Shown: piece after piece, positions 7,044 through 13,979 of the stretch
Layout of the letters: each line of letters opens with the position of its first letter
Numbering within the stretch: the first letter of the stretch is position 1
Source: ZC4RG17 sp036259475
Lineage (GTDB): Bacteria; Actinomycetota; Acidimicrobiia; Spongiisociales; ZC4RG35
Direction of reading: 5' to 3'
NCBI GenBank assembly: GCA_036259475.1
Contig: DATABS010000025.1
Location: 1-22,249 of the forward strand
DNA: 22,249 nt
Translations under genes and position numbers: made by a program
Notes under the pieces: model-generated
Databases searched by the model: none
Told to the model about the DNA's origin: nothing
The model's input: the letters and a program-made list of their open reading frames with translations, nothing else

Positions 7044-7289
7044 GTGGACCAGATCGACTTTGCCCGCATCCCTCTCTACGCCCGTCGTAGCGCCGCCAAC
7101 CGGCCCGACGTTTCGCCGTACGTCCTGGAGTTGCTCGCCGACGATCCCGACCCCGACGTTCGCCTGGCGGTTGCCGGGCATCCCGCCACACCGGTCGAGT
7201 CGTTGCAGCGACTGGCCGGGGATGCGGTCGCCCGGGTGGCGGCTCGAGCCGGCATGCACGCCGTTGCCCAGCGGCTGGCGCGAGCGTAG
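7044..7289 (+). CDS. small protein with a leucine-rich-repeat-variant (LRV)-like segment
   Basis: An 81-residue protein. Its central part reads LLADDPDPDVRLAVAGHP, then ATPVESLQRLAGD. This matches the LRV helical repeat pattern (aspartate-proline turn, VRxAVAxHPxTP, LxxLAxD) first described in an Azotobacter protein, and such repeats usually mediate binding. Only about one and a half repeats are present, so this is a minimal solenoid. There is no signal peptide or membrane segment. The perfect Shine-Dalgarno and the balanced composition support expression. Its stop is 5 bp before the -35 of the paaA promoter, and the predicted operator there separates it from the paa operon. Its function is unknown. 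Confidence 0.7.
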   Translation: MDQIDFARIPLYARRSAANRPDVSPYVLELLADDPDPDVRLAVAGHPATPVESLQRLAGDAVARVAARAGMHAVAQRLARA

Positions 7290-7294
7290 GGCCT

Positions 7295-7323
7295 TTACAA
7301 ACGAACGTTCGTTTGCCTAGCAT
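7295..7323 (+). promoter_or_regulatory. paaA promoter, leaderless type
   Basis: TTACAA (7295-7300), a 17-bp spacer, then TAGCAT (7318-7323). The -10 ends 6 nt before the paaA ATG (7330), so the transcript would begin at about the A of ATG. No proper Shine-Dalgarno precedes paaA. The spacer is largely occupied by an 18-bp palindrome. Confidence 0.65.
7298..7315. promoter_or_regulatory. PaaR-type TetR operator, perfect 18-bp palindrome
   Basis: CAAACGAACGTTCGTTTG is its own reverse complement. It overlaps the paaA -35 and fills most of the spacer, the classic place for a repressor. From memory, the PaaR repressor of Thermus thermophilus binds CNAACGNNCGTTNG; that pattern fits here twice, at 7298-7311 and at 7302-7315, offset by 4 bp. 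A PaaR-like TetR gene ends the same operon. Expected effect: repression released by phenylacetyl-CoA. Confidence 0.7.
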
Positions 7324-7329
7324 GGGTGG

Positions 7330-8286
7330 ATGAGCACCACCATCGGATCAGCCGATGTCCTCGATCCCGAGGCTCGATTCGAGGCGGTCATCGACGCCGA
7401 GGACAAGATCGAGCCGGCCGACTGGATGCCAGAGGGCTATCGCAACACGCTCATCCGCCAGATCGCCCAGCATGCGCATTCGGAGATCATCGGCATGCAG
7501 CCGGAGGGGAACTGGATCAGCCGGGCCCCGACTCTCCGCCGAAAGGCGATCCTCATGGCCAAGGTCCAGGACGAGGCGGGCCATGGCCTCTACCTCTACT
7601 CCGCCGCCGAGACGCTCGGGATCAGCCGGGACGAGATGATGGATCTCCTCCATCGCGGCAAACACAAGTACTCCTCGATCTTCAACTACCCCGCCTTGAC
7701 CTGGGCCGACATGGGAGCCATTGGATGGCTCGTCGACGGCGCTGCCATCACCAACCAGGTGATGCTGACCCGGTGCTCATATGGTCCCTACGCCCGGGCG
7801 ATGGTGCGGATTTGCAAGGAGGAGTCGTTCCATCAGCGTCAGGGCTATGAGACGCTTCTCACCCTCTCCCGGGGCAGCGTCGAGCAGCAGGAGATGGTGC
7901 AGGACGCCGTCAACCGCTGGTGGTGGCCATCGCTGATGATGTTCGGCCCCAACGACTCCGCCTCGTCGCACACCGAACAGTCGATGGCCTGGAAGATCAA
8001 ACGGATATCCAACGACGACCTGCGTCAGCAGTTCGTCGACATGACGGTTCCCCAGGCGGAGTATCTCGGCGTCTCACTGCCTGACCCGGAGCTGAAGTGG
8101 AATGAGACGCGAGGTCACTACGACTTCGGTGAGATCGACTGGGACGAATTCTGGGCGGTGGTGAAAGGGAACGGTCCGCTCAACCGCGAGCGTCTCGAAC
8201 ACAAGGTCGCCGCCTGGGACGACAACGCCTGGGTACGGGAGGCGGCGCTGGCCCACGAGGCGAAGAGGCGGAGGGCGGTGGCATGA
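7330..8286 (+). CDS. paaA: 1,2-phenylacetyl-CoA epoxidase, catalytic subunit PaaA
   Basis: A 318-residue ferritin-like protein (E. coli PaaA is about 309). PaaA carries the di-iron site that epoxidises the aromatic ring of phenylacetyl-CoA, within the cytoplasmic PaaABCE complex. Candidate ligands are visible: Glu52 in HAHSEIIG, the DEAGH motif at 81-85, and EESFH at 164-168, which together give two ExxH-type four-helix halves. The substrate-pocket region NWISRAPTLRRKAILMAKVQ is typical of the family. The ATG at 7330 follows a TAGCAT -10 by 6 nt, so the message is probably leaderless. The TGA overlaps the paaB ATG by 4 bp (ATGA). It is the first gene of paaABCDE-tetR. Confidence 0.95.
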   Translation: MSTTIGSADVLDPEARFEAVIDAEDKIEPADWMPEGYRNTLIRQIAQHAHSEIIGMQPEGNWISRAPTLRRKAILMAKVQDEAGHGLYLYSAAETLGISRDEMMDLLHRGKHKYSSIFNYPALTWADMGAIGWLVDGAAITNQVMLTRCSYGPYARAMVRICKEESFHQRQGYETLLTLSRGSVEQQEMVQDAVNRWWWPSLMMFGPNDSASSHTEQSMAWKIKRISNDDLRQQFVDMTVPQAEYLGVSLPDPELKWNETRGHYDFGEIDWDEFWAVVKGNGPLNRERLEHKVAAWDDNAWVREAALAHEAKRRRAVA

Positions 8287-8618
8287 GCTACGACGTGCCG
8301 CACATCGAAGGTGAGGCTTTCGAAACCCGCTCGGATACGCAAGACGGGTATCCGCTGTGGGAGGTGTTCGTTCGCCAGCGCCGCGGTCTCTCCCACGTCC
8401 ATTCCGGGTCCCTTCACGCCCCCGACGCCGAAACTGCACTCCAGGCCGCCCGCGACGTCTACACGCGCCGTCAGGAAGGCGTCAGCATATGGGTCGTCCC
8501 CTCCAGCGCGATCCATGCGTTCGAACCCGAGGCGGCCATGGAGTATTACGAGGCCTCGGAAAAGGTCTATCGGCACGCCACCCACTATCAGATCCCCGAC
8601 GAAGTGGGGCAGATGTGA
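8283..8618 (+). CDS. paaB: 1,2-phenylacetyl-CoA epoxidase subunit PaaB
   Basis: A 111-residue protein. Its core YPLWEVFVRQRRGLSHVHSGSLHAPDAETALQAARDVYTRR is nearly diagnostic for PaaB (about 95-100 residues elsewhere), followed by GVSIWVVPSSAI. PaaB is a small non-catalytic subunit that bridges PaaAC heterodimers in the epoxidase complex. It is translationally coupled to paaA by an ATGA overlap. Between its stop and paaC lie 43 bp containing four copies of the AGTCGGA heptamer, the only insertion-like interruption among the otherwise tightly packed paaABCDE genes. Confidence 0.94.
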   Translation: MSYDVPHIEGEAFETRSDTQDGYPLWEVFVRQRRGLSHVHSGSLHAPDAETALQAARDVYTRRQEGVSIWVVPSSAIHAFEPEAAMEYYEASEKVYRHATHYQIPDEVGQM

Positions 8619-8624
8619 TGTTCG

Positions 8625-8652
8625 AGTCGGAAGTCGGAAGTCGGAAGTCGGA
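8625..8652 (+). repeat. heptanucleotide tandem repeat (AGTCGGA)x4 between paaB and paaC
   Basis: Four perfect, in-register copies of AGTCGGA begin 6 nt after the paaB stop. The last copy supplies the GGA of the GGAGG (8650-8654) that serves as the paaC ribosome-binding site. The same heptamer in the same orientation relative to the upstream gene follows the helicase stop at 4160. Confidence 0.9.
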
Positions 8653-8654
8653 GG
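8650..8654 (+). promoter_or_regulatory. paaC Shine-Dalgarno (GGAGG) built from the repeat edge
   Basis: GGAGG sits 7 nt before the paaC ATG (8662) and fixes that start. Its first three bases belong to the last AGTCGGA unit. Confidence 0.75.
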
Positions 8655-8661
8655 TGTCCGT

Positions 8662-9453
8662 ATGACAGTTTCCGGACTCCCTCAGGGGACGCCTGCGGTG
8701 GAACTGGATCCCCACTTCGCCTATCTGTTGCGCCTCGGCGACGACAACCTGATCCTCGCCCAACGCCTGGGAGAGTGGATCAGCCGGGGCCCCGATCTCG
8801 AAGAGGACATCGCCCTGGGCAACATCGCCCTGGATCATCTGGGCGTCGCCCGCAATCTGTTGACCCACGCCGGCGAAGTCGAGGGTCGGGGGCGCAACGA
8901 GGACGACCTGGCGATGAAGCGCTCCGAGCGGGAATTCCTCAATCTGATCCTGTGCGAGCAGCCCAACGGTGACTTCGCCCACACGATGGCCCGTCAGCTG
9001 TTCATCGATGCGTGGCAGGTGCCGTTGTGGGAAGCGTTGTCCACGTCGTCCGACCTCACTTTGGGCGGAATCGCCCAGAAAGCGGTGAAAGAGGCCCGAT
9101 ACCATCTGCGCCACTCTTCGACGTGGGTAGTTCGGCTGGGCGATGGCACCGACGAGAGCCACCGTCGGATGCAAGCGGCGGTGGACCGCCTGTGGCGCCA
9201 TACCGGCGAGCTGTTCACCTCCGACGAGGTAGACCACGCGATGGCCGACGCCGGAATCGGAGTCGAACCGGGCACCCTGCGGCCCGCATGGGAGAAGACG
9301 GTGGACGACGTGCTGGCCGAGGCGAAGCTCGAGCGTCCCTCCGACGATTACGTCAGGACCGGGGGACGAAACGGCTTCCACACCGAGCAGCTGGGACACC
9401 TCCTGGCGGAGATGCAGTGGATGCAACGCACCTTTCCGGGGATGAATTGGTGA
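8662..9453 (+). CDS. paaC: 1,2-phenylacetyl-CoA epoxidase structural subunit PaaC
   Basis: A 263-residue protein (E. coli PaaC about 248) homologous to PaaA but without a working di-iron site; it scaffolds PaaA. Recognisable blocks are YLLRLGDDNLILAQRLGEWIS, EEDIALGNIALDHLGVAR (about 48-65), FLNLILCEQPNGDFAHTM, and KAVKEARYHLRHSSTWVVRLGDGT, all characteristic of PaaC. The ATG at 8662 has a GGAGG 7 nt upstream. The frame is open further upstream through paaB, but that extension is shadow reading, including a VGSRKSEV peptide from the heptamer repeat. The TGA overlaps the paaD GTG by 4 bp. Confidence 0.94.
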   Translation: MTVSGLPQGTPAVELDPHFAYLLRLGDDNLILAQRLGEWISRGPDLEEDIALGNIALDHLGVARNLLTHAGEVEGRGRNEDDLAMKRSEREFLNLILCEQPNGDFAHTMARQLFIDAWQVPLWEALSTSSDLTLGGIAQKAVKEARYHLRHSSTWVVRLGDGTDESHRRMQAAVDRLWRHTGELFTSDEVDHAMADAGIGVEPGTLRPAWEKTVDDVLAEAKLERPSDDYVRTGGRNGFHTEQLGHLLAEMQWMQRTFPGMNW

Positions 9454-9926
9454 ACCCCGTCATCGCTTCCGACCTGCGTCGAATAGTCGGCGCGGTGGAG
9501 GATCCTGAGCTGCCGTTCGTCACGATCGAGGAGCTCGGCATCCTGCGCGATCTGGAGGTCGAGGACGACGGGAGGGTCACCGTCACCGTGACACCGACCT
9601 ACTCCGGCTGCCCCGCCACCGAGGTGATCCGTGACGCCGTCCTCGGCGCCCTGTCCGGCGCCGGGTACGGCGACGCCCGGGTACGAACGGTGTTCTCGCC
9701 ACCGTGGACCACCGACGACATCTCGACGGAGGGTCGACGCAAGCTGGATCGGGCCGGAATCGCCCCACCCCGCGACCTGTCCCAGGTACTCGACCTACCC
9801 GTACTGTGTCCCCTTTGCCGTGATTCGGCCACCCATATCGTGTCAGAGTTCGGATCCACTGCCTGCAAGGCACTGATGGTGTGCGACTCGTGCGGGGAGC
9901 CCTTCGACCACTTCAAGGAGCTCTAG
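9450..9926 (+). CDS. paaD: phenylacetyl-CoA epoxidase accessory protein PaaD
   Basis: A 158-residue protein. Residues 1-100 form a MIP18/DUF59 domain (GAVEDPELPFVTIEELGI, then TYSGCPATEVI with the conserved Cys54). The C-terminus is a zinc-ribbon-like segment with Cys120, Cys123, Cys139, Cys145 and Cys148 (CPLC and CDSC pairs). DUF59 proteins take part in Fe-S or iron-centre assembly, and PaaD is thought to mature the epoxidase metal centres, probably those of PaaE or PaaA. The start is the GTG overlapping the paaC stop (GTGA), where the family homology begins. An Arg-rich upstream extension in this frame is antisense or shadow sequence. Confidence 0.93.
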   Translation: MNPVIASDLRRIVGAVEDPELPFVTIEELGILRDLEVEDDGRVTVTVTPTYSGCPATEVIRDAVLGALSGAGYGDARVRTVFSPPWTTDDISTEGRRKLDRAGIAPPRDLSQVLDLPVLCPLCRDSATHIVSEFGSTACKALMVCDSCGEPFDHFKEL

Positions 9927-9928
9927 CC

Positions 9929-10993
9929 ATGTCGGTCGAGTTCCATCCGATGCGCGTCGCCGCCGTCGATCCGCTGACCGACGATGCCGTCGCCGTCACC
10001 TTCGAAGTGCCGCCACGGCTGGCCGACCGCTTCCGGTACCTTCCCGGCCAGCACGTGACCGTCAAAGCCGAAATCGACGGTCGCGACGTGCGTCGCAGCT
10101 ACTCGGTGTGCGCCAATGCCAACGGCGGATCACTCCGCGTGGGGATCAAGCGCCTCGAGGGTGGTGCCTTCTCGACCTGGGCGACCAACAGGCTACAACC
10201 GGGAGACCTCCTCGAGGTGATGCCTCCGGTAGGTGAGTTCTTCATCGAGCCCGATCCCCAGGCCGCCCATCACTACGCCGCCATCGCCGCCGGTTCCGGG
10301 ATCACACCGGTCCTGTCGTTGGTGTCGACCACCCTGGAGTCGGAGCCGAACAGCAGGTGGACCCTGGTGTTCGGGAACCGGGCGGCCGGTTCGATCATGT
10401 TCTTCGACGAGGTTCAAGGCCTCAAGGACCGCTACCCCGATCGGCTGCATCTGATCCACGTCCTGAGCCGGGAACAACCCGAGCTCGATCTCTACGCCGG
10501 GCGAATCGATGAAGACAAGTTGGAAACACTCTTCACCTCGGTAGTCGACTACGACTCGGTCGATGCCTGGTATCTCTGTGGTCCCTACGAGATGGTCATG
10601 GCGACCAGGAAACTCTTGGAGTCCCGCGGGGTCGAACCGGATGCGATCCATGACGAACTGTTCTTCGCCGGACCGGCGGACCCGTCCCAGGTGGTCCCTC
10701 CGGAGATGGCAGAAGGCTCGGTGACACTGCGGGTCAAGCTGGGCGACCGATCCACCGAGACCCGCATGGAGCCCGAAATGTCGGTTCTCGACGCCGCCCT
10801 CCGAGTGAGGAGCGAGCTTCCCTTCTCGTGCAAGGGCGGCATGTGTGCCTCCTGCAAGGCGCAACTGATCGACGGCGAGGTGAAGATGGACAAGAACTAC
10901 GCGCTGGTCGACTCAGAGCTCGAAGCCGGATATATCCTCACCTGCCAGGCCCATCCGGTCGGCAACCGGATTTCGGTGGACTATGACGTATAG
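9929..10993 (+). CDS. paaE: phenylacetyl-CoA epoxidase reductase PaaE
   Basis: A 354-residue electron-transfer subunit (E. coli about 356). The N-terminal ferredoxin-NADP reductase-like domain has the FAD-binding RSYS (56-59) and GSGITP (122-127) motifs. The C-terminal plant-type [2Fe-2S] ferredoxin domain has Cys301, Cys306, Cys309 and Cys339 (Cx4Cx2Cx29C). It passes electrons from NADPH through FAD and the cluster to the PaaA di-iron centre. The start is the ATG at 9929, with AAGGAG 8 nt upstream, just after the paaD TAG. An in-frame extension to 9881 was rejected because it overlaps paaD and adds no homology. Confidence 0.95.
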   Translation: MSVEFHPMRVAAVDPLTDDAVAVTFEVPPRLADRFRYLPGQHVTVKAEIDGRDVRRSYSVCANANGGSLRVGIKRLEGGAFSTWATNRLQPGDLLEVMPPVGEFFIEPDPQAAHHYAAIAAGSGITPVLSLVSTTLESEPNSRWTLVFGNRAAGSIMFFDEVQGLKDRYPDRLHLIHVLSREQPELDLYAGRIDEDKLETLFTSVVDYDSVDAWYLCGPYEMVMATRKLLESRGVEPDAIHDELFFAGPADPSQVVPPEMAEGSVTLRVKLGDRSTETRMEPEMSVLDAALRVRSELPFSCKGGMCASCKAQLIDGEVKMDKNYALVDSELEAGYILTCQAHPVGNRISVDYDV

Positions 10994-11027
10994 AGCCTCG
11001 GTTTCCAACGAAGTGGGGTCGAGGTAA

Positions 11028-11597
11028 GTGACCGCCACACGCAACAGCCGGGCGGACGTGGTGGCGGCCGCCGGGCGGCTCTTCGCCGATCGCGGATACC
11101 ACGGCACGTCGATGCGGGATCTCGGCCAGGAGCTGGGCTTGCTCGGCTCGTCGCTCTATTCGCATGTCACTTCGAAAGAGGACCTCCTGGTGGAGGTGGT
11201 GGCGAAAGGAGCCGGACTGTTCGAGGCGGCGGCCTCGCAGGCGACCGGCCGAAACGGGGCCGACCGGCTCCGAGCGCTCATCGCCGGCCACGTCGAAGTC
11301 GTCGTCGAGCACCTCGACGAGGTGCGCACATTCCTCAACGAAGCCCGCTTTCTCGACCACGAGCACCGCCGTCGTATCGTGGCGGCCCGCGACGCCTACG
11401 AGTCGGAGTTCCGAGCCGCCATCGGCCAAGGTCTGACAGACGGTTCCCTCGACTGGGATGTCGACCCCAAGCTGGGAGGCATATTCGTCCTTTCCATCCT
11501 CAACGCACTCGAGCGTTGGTATGACCCGGATGGGGCCCTCGACCGGGAGGCCCTGGTAGGGCGGATCTGGGCGTTCGTGGCGGCCGGCAAACCCTAG
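11028..11597 (+). CDS. TetR family repressor, probable PaaR
   Basis: A 189-residue protein with an N-terminal TetR helix-turn-helix: VVAAAGRLFADRGYHGTSMRD leads into the recognition region LGLLGSSLYSHVTSKEDLL at about 37-55. The C-terminal ligand domain is all-helical. It lies 34 bp after paaE on the same strand with no obvious promoter of its own, so it is probably the last gene of the paa operon and would autoregulate through the paaA operator. By analogy with PaaR of Thermus the inducer would be phenylacetyl-CoA. The GTG at 11028 is the first start that includes the full HTH; GAGG lies only 3 nt upstream, a poor spacing. Identity as a TetR protein is firm; identity as PaaR rests on context and the operator. 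Confidence 0.85.
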   Translation: MTATRNSRADVVAAAGRLFADRGYHGTSMRDLGQELGLLGSSLYSHVTSKEDLLVEVVAKGAGLFEAAASQATGRNGADRLRALIAGHVEVVVEHLDEVRTFLNEARFLDHEHRRRIVAARDAYESEFRAAIGQGLTDGSLDWDVDPKLGGIFVLSILNALERWYDPDGALDREALVGRIWAFVAAGKP

Positions 11598-11633
11598 GCG
11601 GTCGACCGAACGCTCATATGGCATCCTCCCCAC

Positions 11634-12773
11634 ATGCGACGTTTGGCGTTGTGCCTGTCGATGGTCGTCCTCGCAGCTTGTTCGGCTGAAGCCGAACCGG
11701 CCGACGGGGGGAGGCTCCTCGTCACCGGCGCCGAGGGAGAGGTCGTGGAGTTGGATCCCGTTTCGGGCGAACGCGAAGTCCTCGCCGGCGCCGGCGGGCA
11801 CTCCGGCCCCATCCAACCCACCGCTTCGCCGGATGGCGAGGTCGTGGTGTGGACGGCGGCCGCCGAGGACGGTACCGCCATCGTCAAAGTCGAGGACGCC
11901 GACGGCGTTCGCGACATCGCCGTGCCGACCTTCCCGTTCTTCTACTCCTTCGACGCCCAATCGAGCACTGTCGCCGCGCTCGGCAACGATCCCGAGGAGC
12001 CGGCGGTGGCTTTGCTCCTCATCGACCTCTCCACCGACGTTGCACGCATCGTCGATGCGGGCCGCCCTTACTACGTCGACTGGCACCCGAAGGACCCGGC
12101 TCTCGCGGTTCACGTCGGCGCCGATCGGCTGGCGATCCTCGATGGTGAAGGGGAATCCCGGGAGATCCCCGTGTCGCTGGGCGACTTCCAGGCGCCCGCC
12201 TGGACCCCCGACGGCGAAGTGGTGGCGCCGCTCCGCATGGAAGGGGCGACGGTGGCTCTGGGGACCGGGCAGGCGACGATCGACGAGTTGGCCGTAATCG
12301 ACCCTGCGGACGGTTCCCACCGGACTCTCGCCTCCCTCGAGGGTCCCGTGAGCTTCGAGGTCTCGGGACAGCGGGTGGCATATGTCGATGGGCCGAGCGG
12401 CCCGCTGAATGTGGTGGACCTCGACGGGTCCGGACAGATCGAAGTGACCTCTGACGAGGTGTTTGCCTTCGAATGGAGTCCGGATGGGGACAGGCTGCTT
12501 TTCCACTCCCTCGCCGAGGACTCGGGGCTGGTTCCCAAGGTATGGGATGGCCACGGAGTGACCGACTATCCGTCCTATGCGCCGAGCGAGGTGTTCATCG
12601 TCGAATATCTGCCCTTCTGGTCCCAATACCACCGCACCATCACTCAGTGGGCCCCGGATGGGAGTGCCTTCGCCTACGCCGACGGTGTGGCCGACCCGGC
12701 TATCTGGGTTCAGCCGCTCGACGGGGAGCGGCGGGAGATGGGTCCAGGCGCGATGGTGACATGGGCAAGGTGA
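11634..12773 (+). CDS. secreted beta-propeller lipoprotein
   Basis: A 379-residue protein with a lipoprotein signal peptide: basic start MRRL, hydrophobic LALCLSMVV, lipobox LAAC with Cys16. The mature part shows repeating blades of the TolB/PD40 kind, for example TASPDGEVVVWTA, WTPDGEVVAPLR, FEWSPDGDRLLFHS and WAPDGSAFAYADG, each an xSPDG turn between strands. It is predicted to sit on the outer face of the cytoplasmic membrane as a binding or scaffold module. No catalytic motif is seen. It lies 36 bp after the tetR gene. No clear Shine-Dalgarno is seen, and the upstream hexamer TATGGC departs from TANNNT, so its promoter is uncertain. Confidence 0.8.
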   Translation: MRRLALCLSMVVLAACSAEAEPADGGRLLVTGAEGEVVELDPVSGEREVLAGAGGHSGPIQPTASPDGEVVVWTAAAEDGTAIVKVEDADGVRDIAVPTFPFFYSFDAQSSTVAALGNDPEEPAVALLLIDLSTDVARIVDAGRPYYVDWHPKDPALAVHVGADRLAILDGEGESREIPVSLGDFQAPAWTPDGEVVAPLRMEGATVALGTGQATIDELAVIDPADGSHRTLASLEGPVSFEVSGQRVAYVDGPSGPLNVVDLDGSGQIEVTSDEVFAFEWSPDGDRLLFHSLAEDSGLVPKVWDGHGVTDYPSYAPSEVFIVEYLPFWSQYHRTITQWAPDGSAFAYADGVADPAIWVQPLDGERREMGPGAMVTWAR

Positions 12774-12785
12774 CGCCGGTACCGT
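12756..12785 (+). promoter_or_regulatory. kbl-tdh promoter, leaderless type
   Basis: GTGACA (12756-12761), an 18-bp spacer, then TACCGT (12780-12785), which ends 6 nt before the kbl ATG at 12792. The -35 matches five of the six consensus bases and lies inside the end of the preceding gene. No Shine-Dalgarno precedes kbl. Confidence 0.55.
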
Positions 12786-12791
12786 CAGGGC

Positions 12792-13979
12792 ATGTCATCA
12801 CAGCTGACCTCTGACCTGGCTGCCCGGATCGAGGGCCTGCGTGAGGAGGGCCTCTACAAGGAAGAGAGGCTGATCGCCTCCCCTCAGGGAGGGCGGATCA
12901 CCCTCCACGACGGCACCGAGGTTCTCAACTTCTGTGCCAACAACTATCTCGGCCTGGCCGATCATCCGGCTCTGGTGGATTCGGCGCAAGAGGCGCTGGA
13001 CACGTACGGCTACGGGATGGCCTCCGTGCGGTTCATCTGTGGCACTCAGACGGTTCATCGGCTGCTCGAGCGGCGCATCTCCGGCTTCCTCGGCACCGAA
13101 GACACGATCCTCTACTCGTCCTGCTTCGATGCCAACACCGGCCTGTTCGAGACGATTCTCGACGAACAGGATGCCGTCATCTCCGACGCCCTCAACCACG
13201 CCTCGATCATCGACGGGATCCGGCTGTGCAAGGCCGAGCGCTACCGATACGCCAACAACGACATGGCAGAGCTCGAGCGGTGCCTCAAGGAGTCCTCCGA
13301 GGCGCGGCATCGGCTGATCGCCACGGATGGCGTGTTCTCGATGGACGGAGTGGTGGCCGACCTACCGGCGATCTGCGAGCTCGCCGACCGTCACGACGCC
13401 CTGGTGATGGTGGACGACTCCCATGCCGTCGGCTTCGTCGGCGACAACGGCGGCGGGACGCCGGAGCTCACCGGTACTCGGGATAGGGTCGACATCCTCA
13501 CCGGTACGCTGGGCAAGGCCCTGGGCGGGGCGTCCGGCGGCTACACGTCCGGGCGGGCCGAGATCGTGGAATGGCTTCGCCAGAGATCCCGGCCCTACCT
13601 CTTCTCCAACAGCCTGGCGCCGGTCATCGCCGGCACCTCGGTGGCCGCCCTCGACCTGCTCGAGGCCTCCGCAGACCTGCGCGCCACCCTGCGCCGCAAC
13701 GCCGAGCGGTTCCGGGAGGGAATGACGCGGGCCGGCTTCACCCTCGCCGGTGCCGACCATCCCATCATCCCGGTGATGGTGGGCGATGCGATGTTGGCGG
13801 GTGACATGGCGGCGGCGATGCTCGAACGGGGCATCTATGTCATCGGCTTCTCGTACCCCGTTGTCCCCCGGGGACAGGCCCGTATCCGTACCCAGATGTC
13901 GGCGGCGCACTCCGACGAGGACATCGATCGGGCCGTCGAAGCCTTCACGGCGGTCGGCCGGGACCTGGGAATGATCTAA
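12792..13979 (+). CDS. kbl: glycine C-acetyltransferase (2-amino-3-ketobutyrate CoA ligase)
   Basis: A 395-residue alpha-oxoamine synthase family PLP enzyme (E. coli Kbl has 398). Visible features are NFCANNYLGLADHP (about 46-59), the cofactor-stacking His136 in DALNHAS, Asp208 in VMVDDSHAVG that contacts the pyridine nitrogen, and the Schiff-base Lys242 in TGTLGKALGG. It cleaves 2-amino-3-ketobutyrate with CoA into glycine and acetyl-CoA, in the cytoplasm. Its TAA overlaps the ATG of tdh by one base (TAATG), so the enzyme that makes its unstable substrate is translated from the next frame. That gene order, rather than the family fold alone, separates it from the paralogues 8-amino-7-oxononanoate synthase and 5-aminolevulinate synthase. 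Confidence 0.95.
   Translation: MSSQLTSDLAARIEGLREEGLYKEERLIASPQGGRITLHDGTEVLNFCANNYLGLADHPALVDSAQEALDTYGYGMASVRFICGTQTVHRLLERRISGFLGTEDTILYSSCFDANTGLFETILDEQDAVISDALNHASIIDGIRLCKAERYRYANNDMAELERCLKESSEARHRLIATDGVFSMDGVVADLPAICELADRHDALVMVDDSHAVGFVGDNGGGTPELTGTRDRVDILTGTLGKALGGASGGYTSGRAEIVEWLRQRSRPYLFSNSLAPVIAGTSVAALDLLEASADLRATLRRNAERFREGMTRAGFTLAGADHPIIPVMVGDAMLAGDMAAAMLERGIYVIGFSYPVVPRGQARIRTQMSAAHSDEDIDRAVEAFTAVGRDLGMI

Noticed and set aside
7298..7315. Palindrome as a terminator of the LRV gene
   Set aside because: There is no T-tract, and its exact placement in the -35/-10 spacer with PaaR-like half-sites fits an operator much better.
8619..8661. Peptide VGSRKSEV read from the heptamer repeat as an N-terminal part of PaaC
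   Set aside because: The 7-nt period shifts frame in each copy, and PaaC homology and the Shine-Dalgarno both place the start at 8662.
11634..11639. Leaderless promoter for the lipoprotein gene
   Set aside because: The nearest hexamers (TATGGC, TGGCAT) do not match TANNNT at 6-8 nt, so it was left out of the leaderless set.
10938..12632. 564-codon open frame on the minus strand opposite paaE, tetR and the lipoprotein
   Set aside because: It runs antisense across three well-supported genes, and its translation is His/Arg/Gly-rich without recognisable motifs, as expected of a GC-rich shadow frame.
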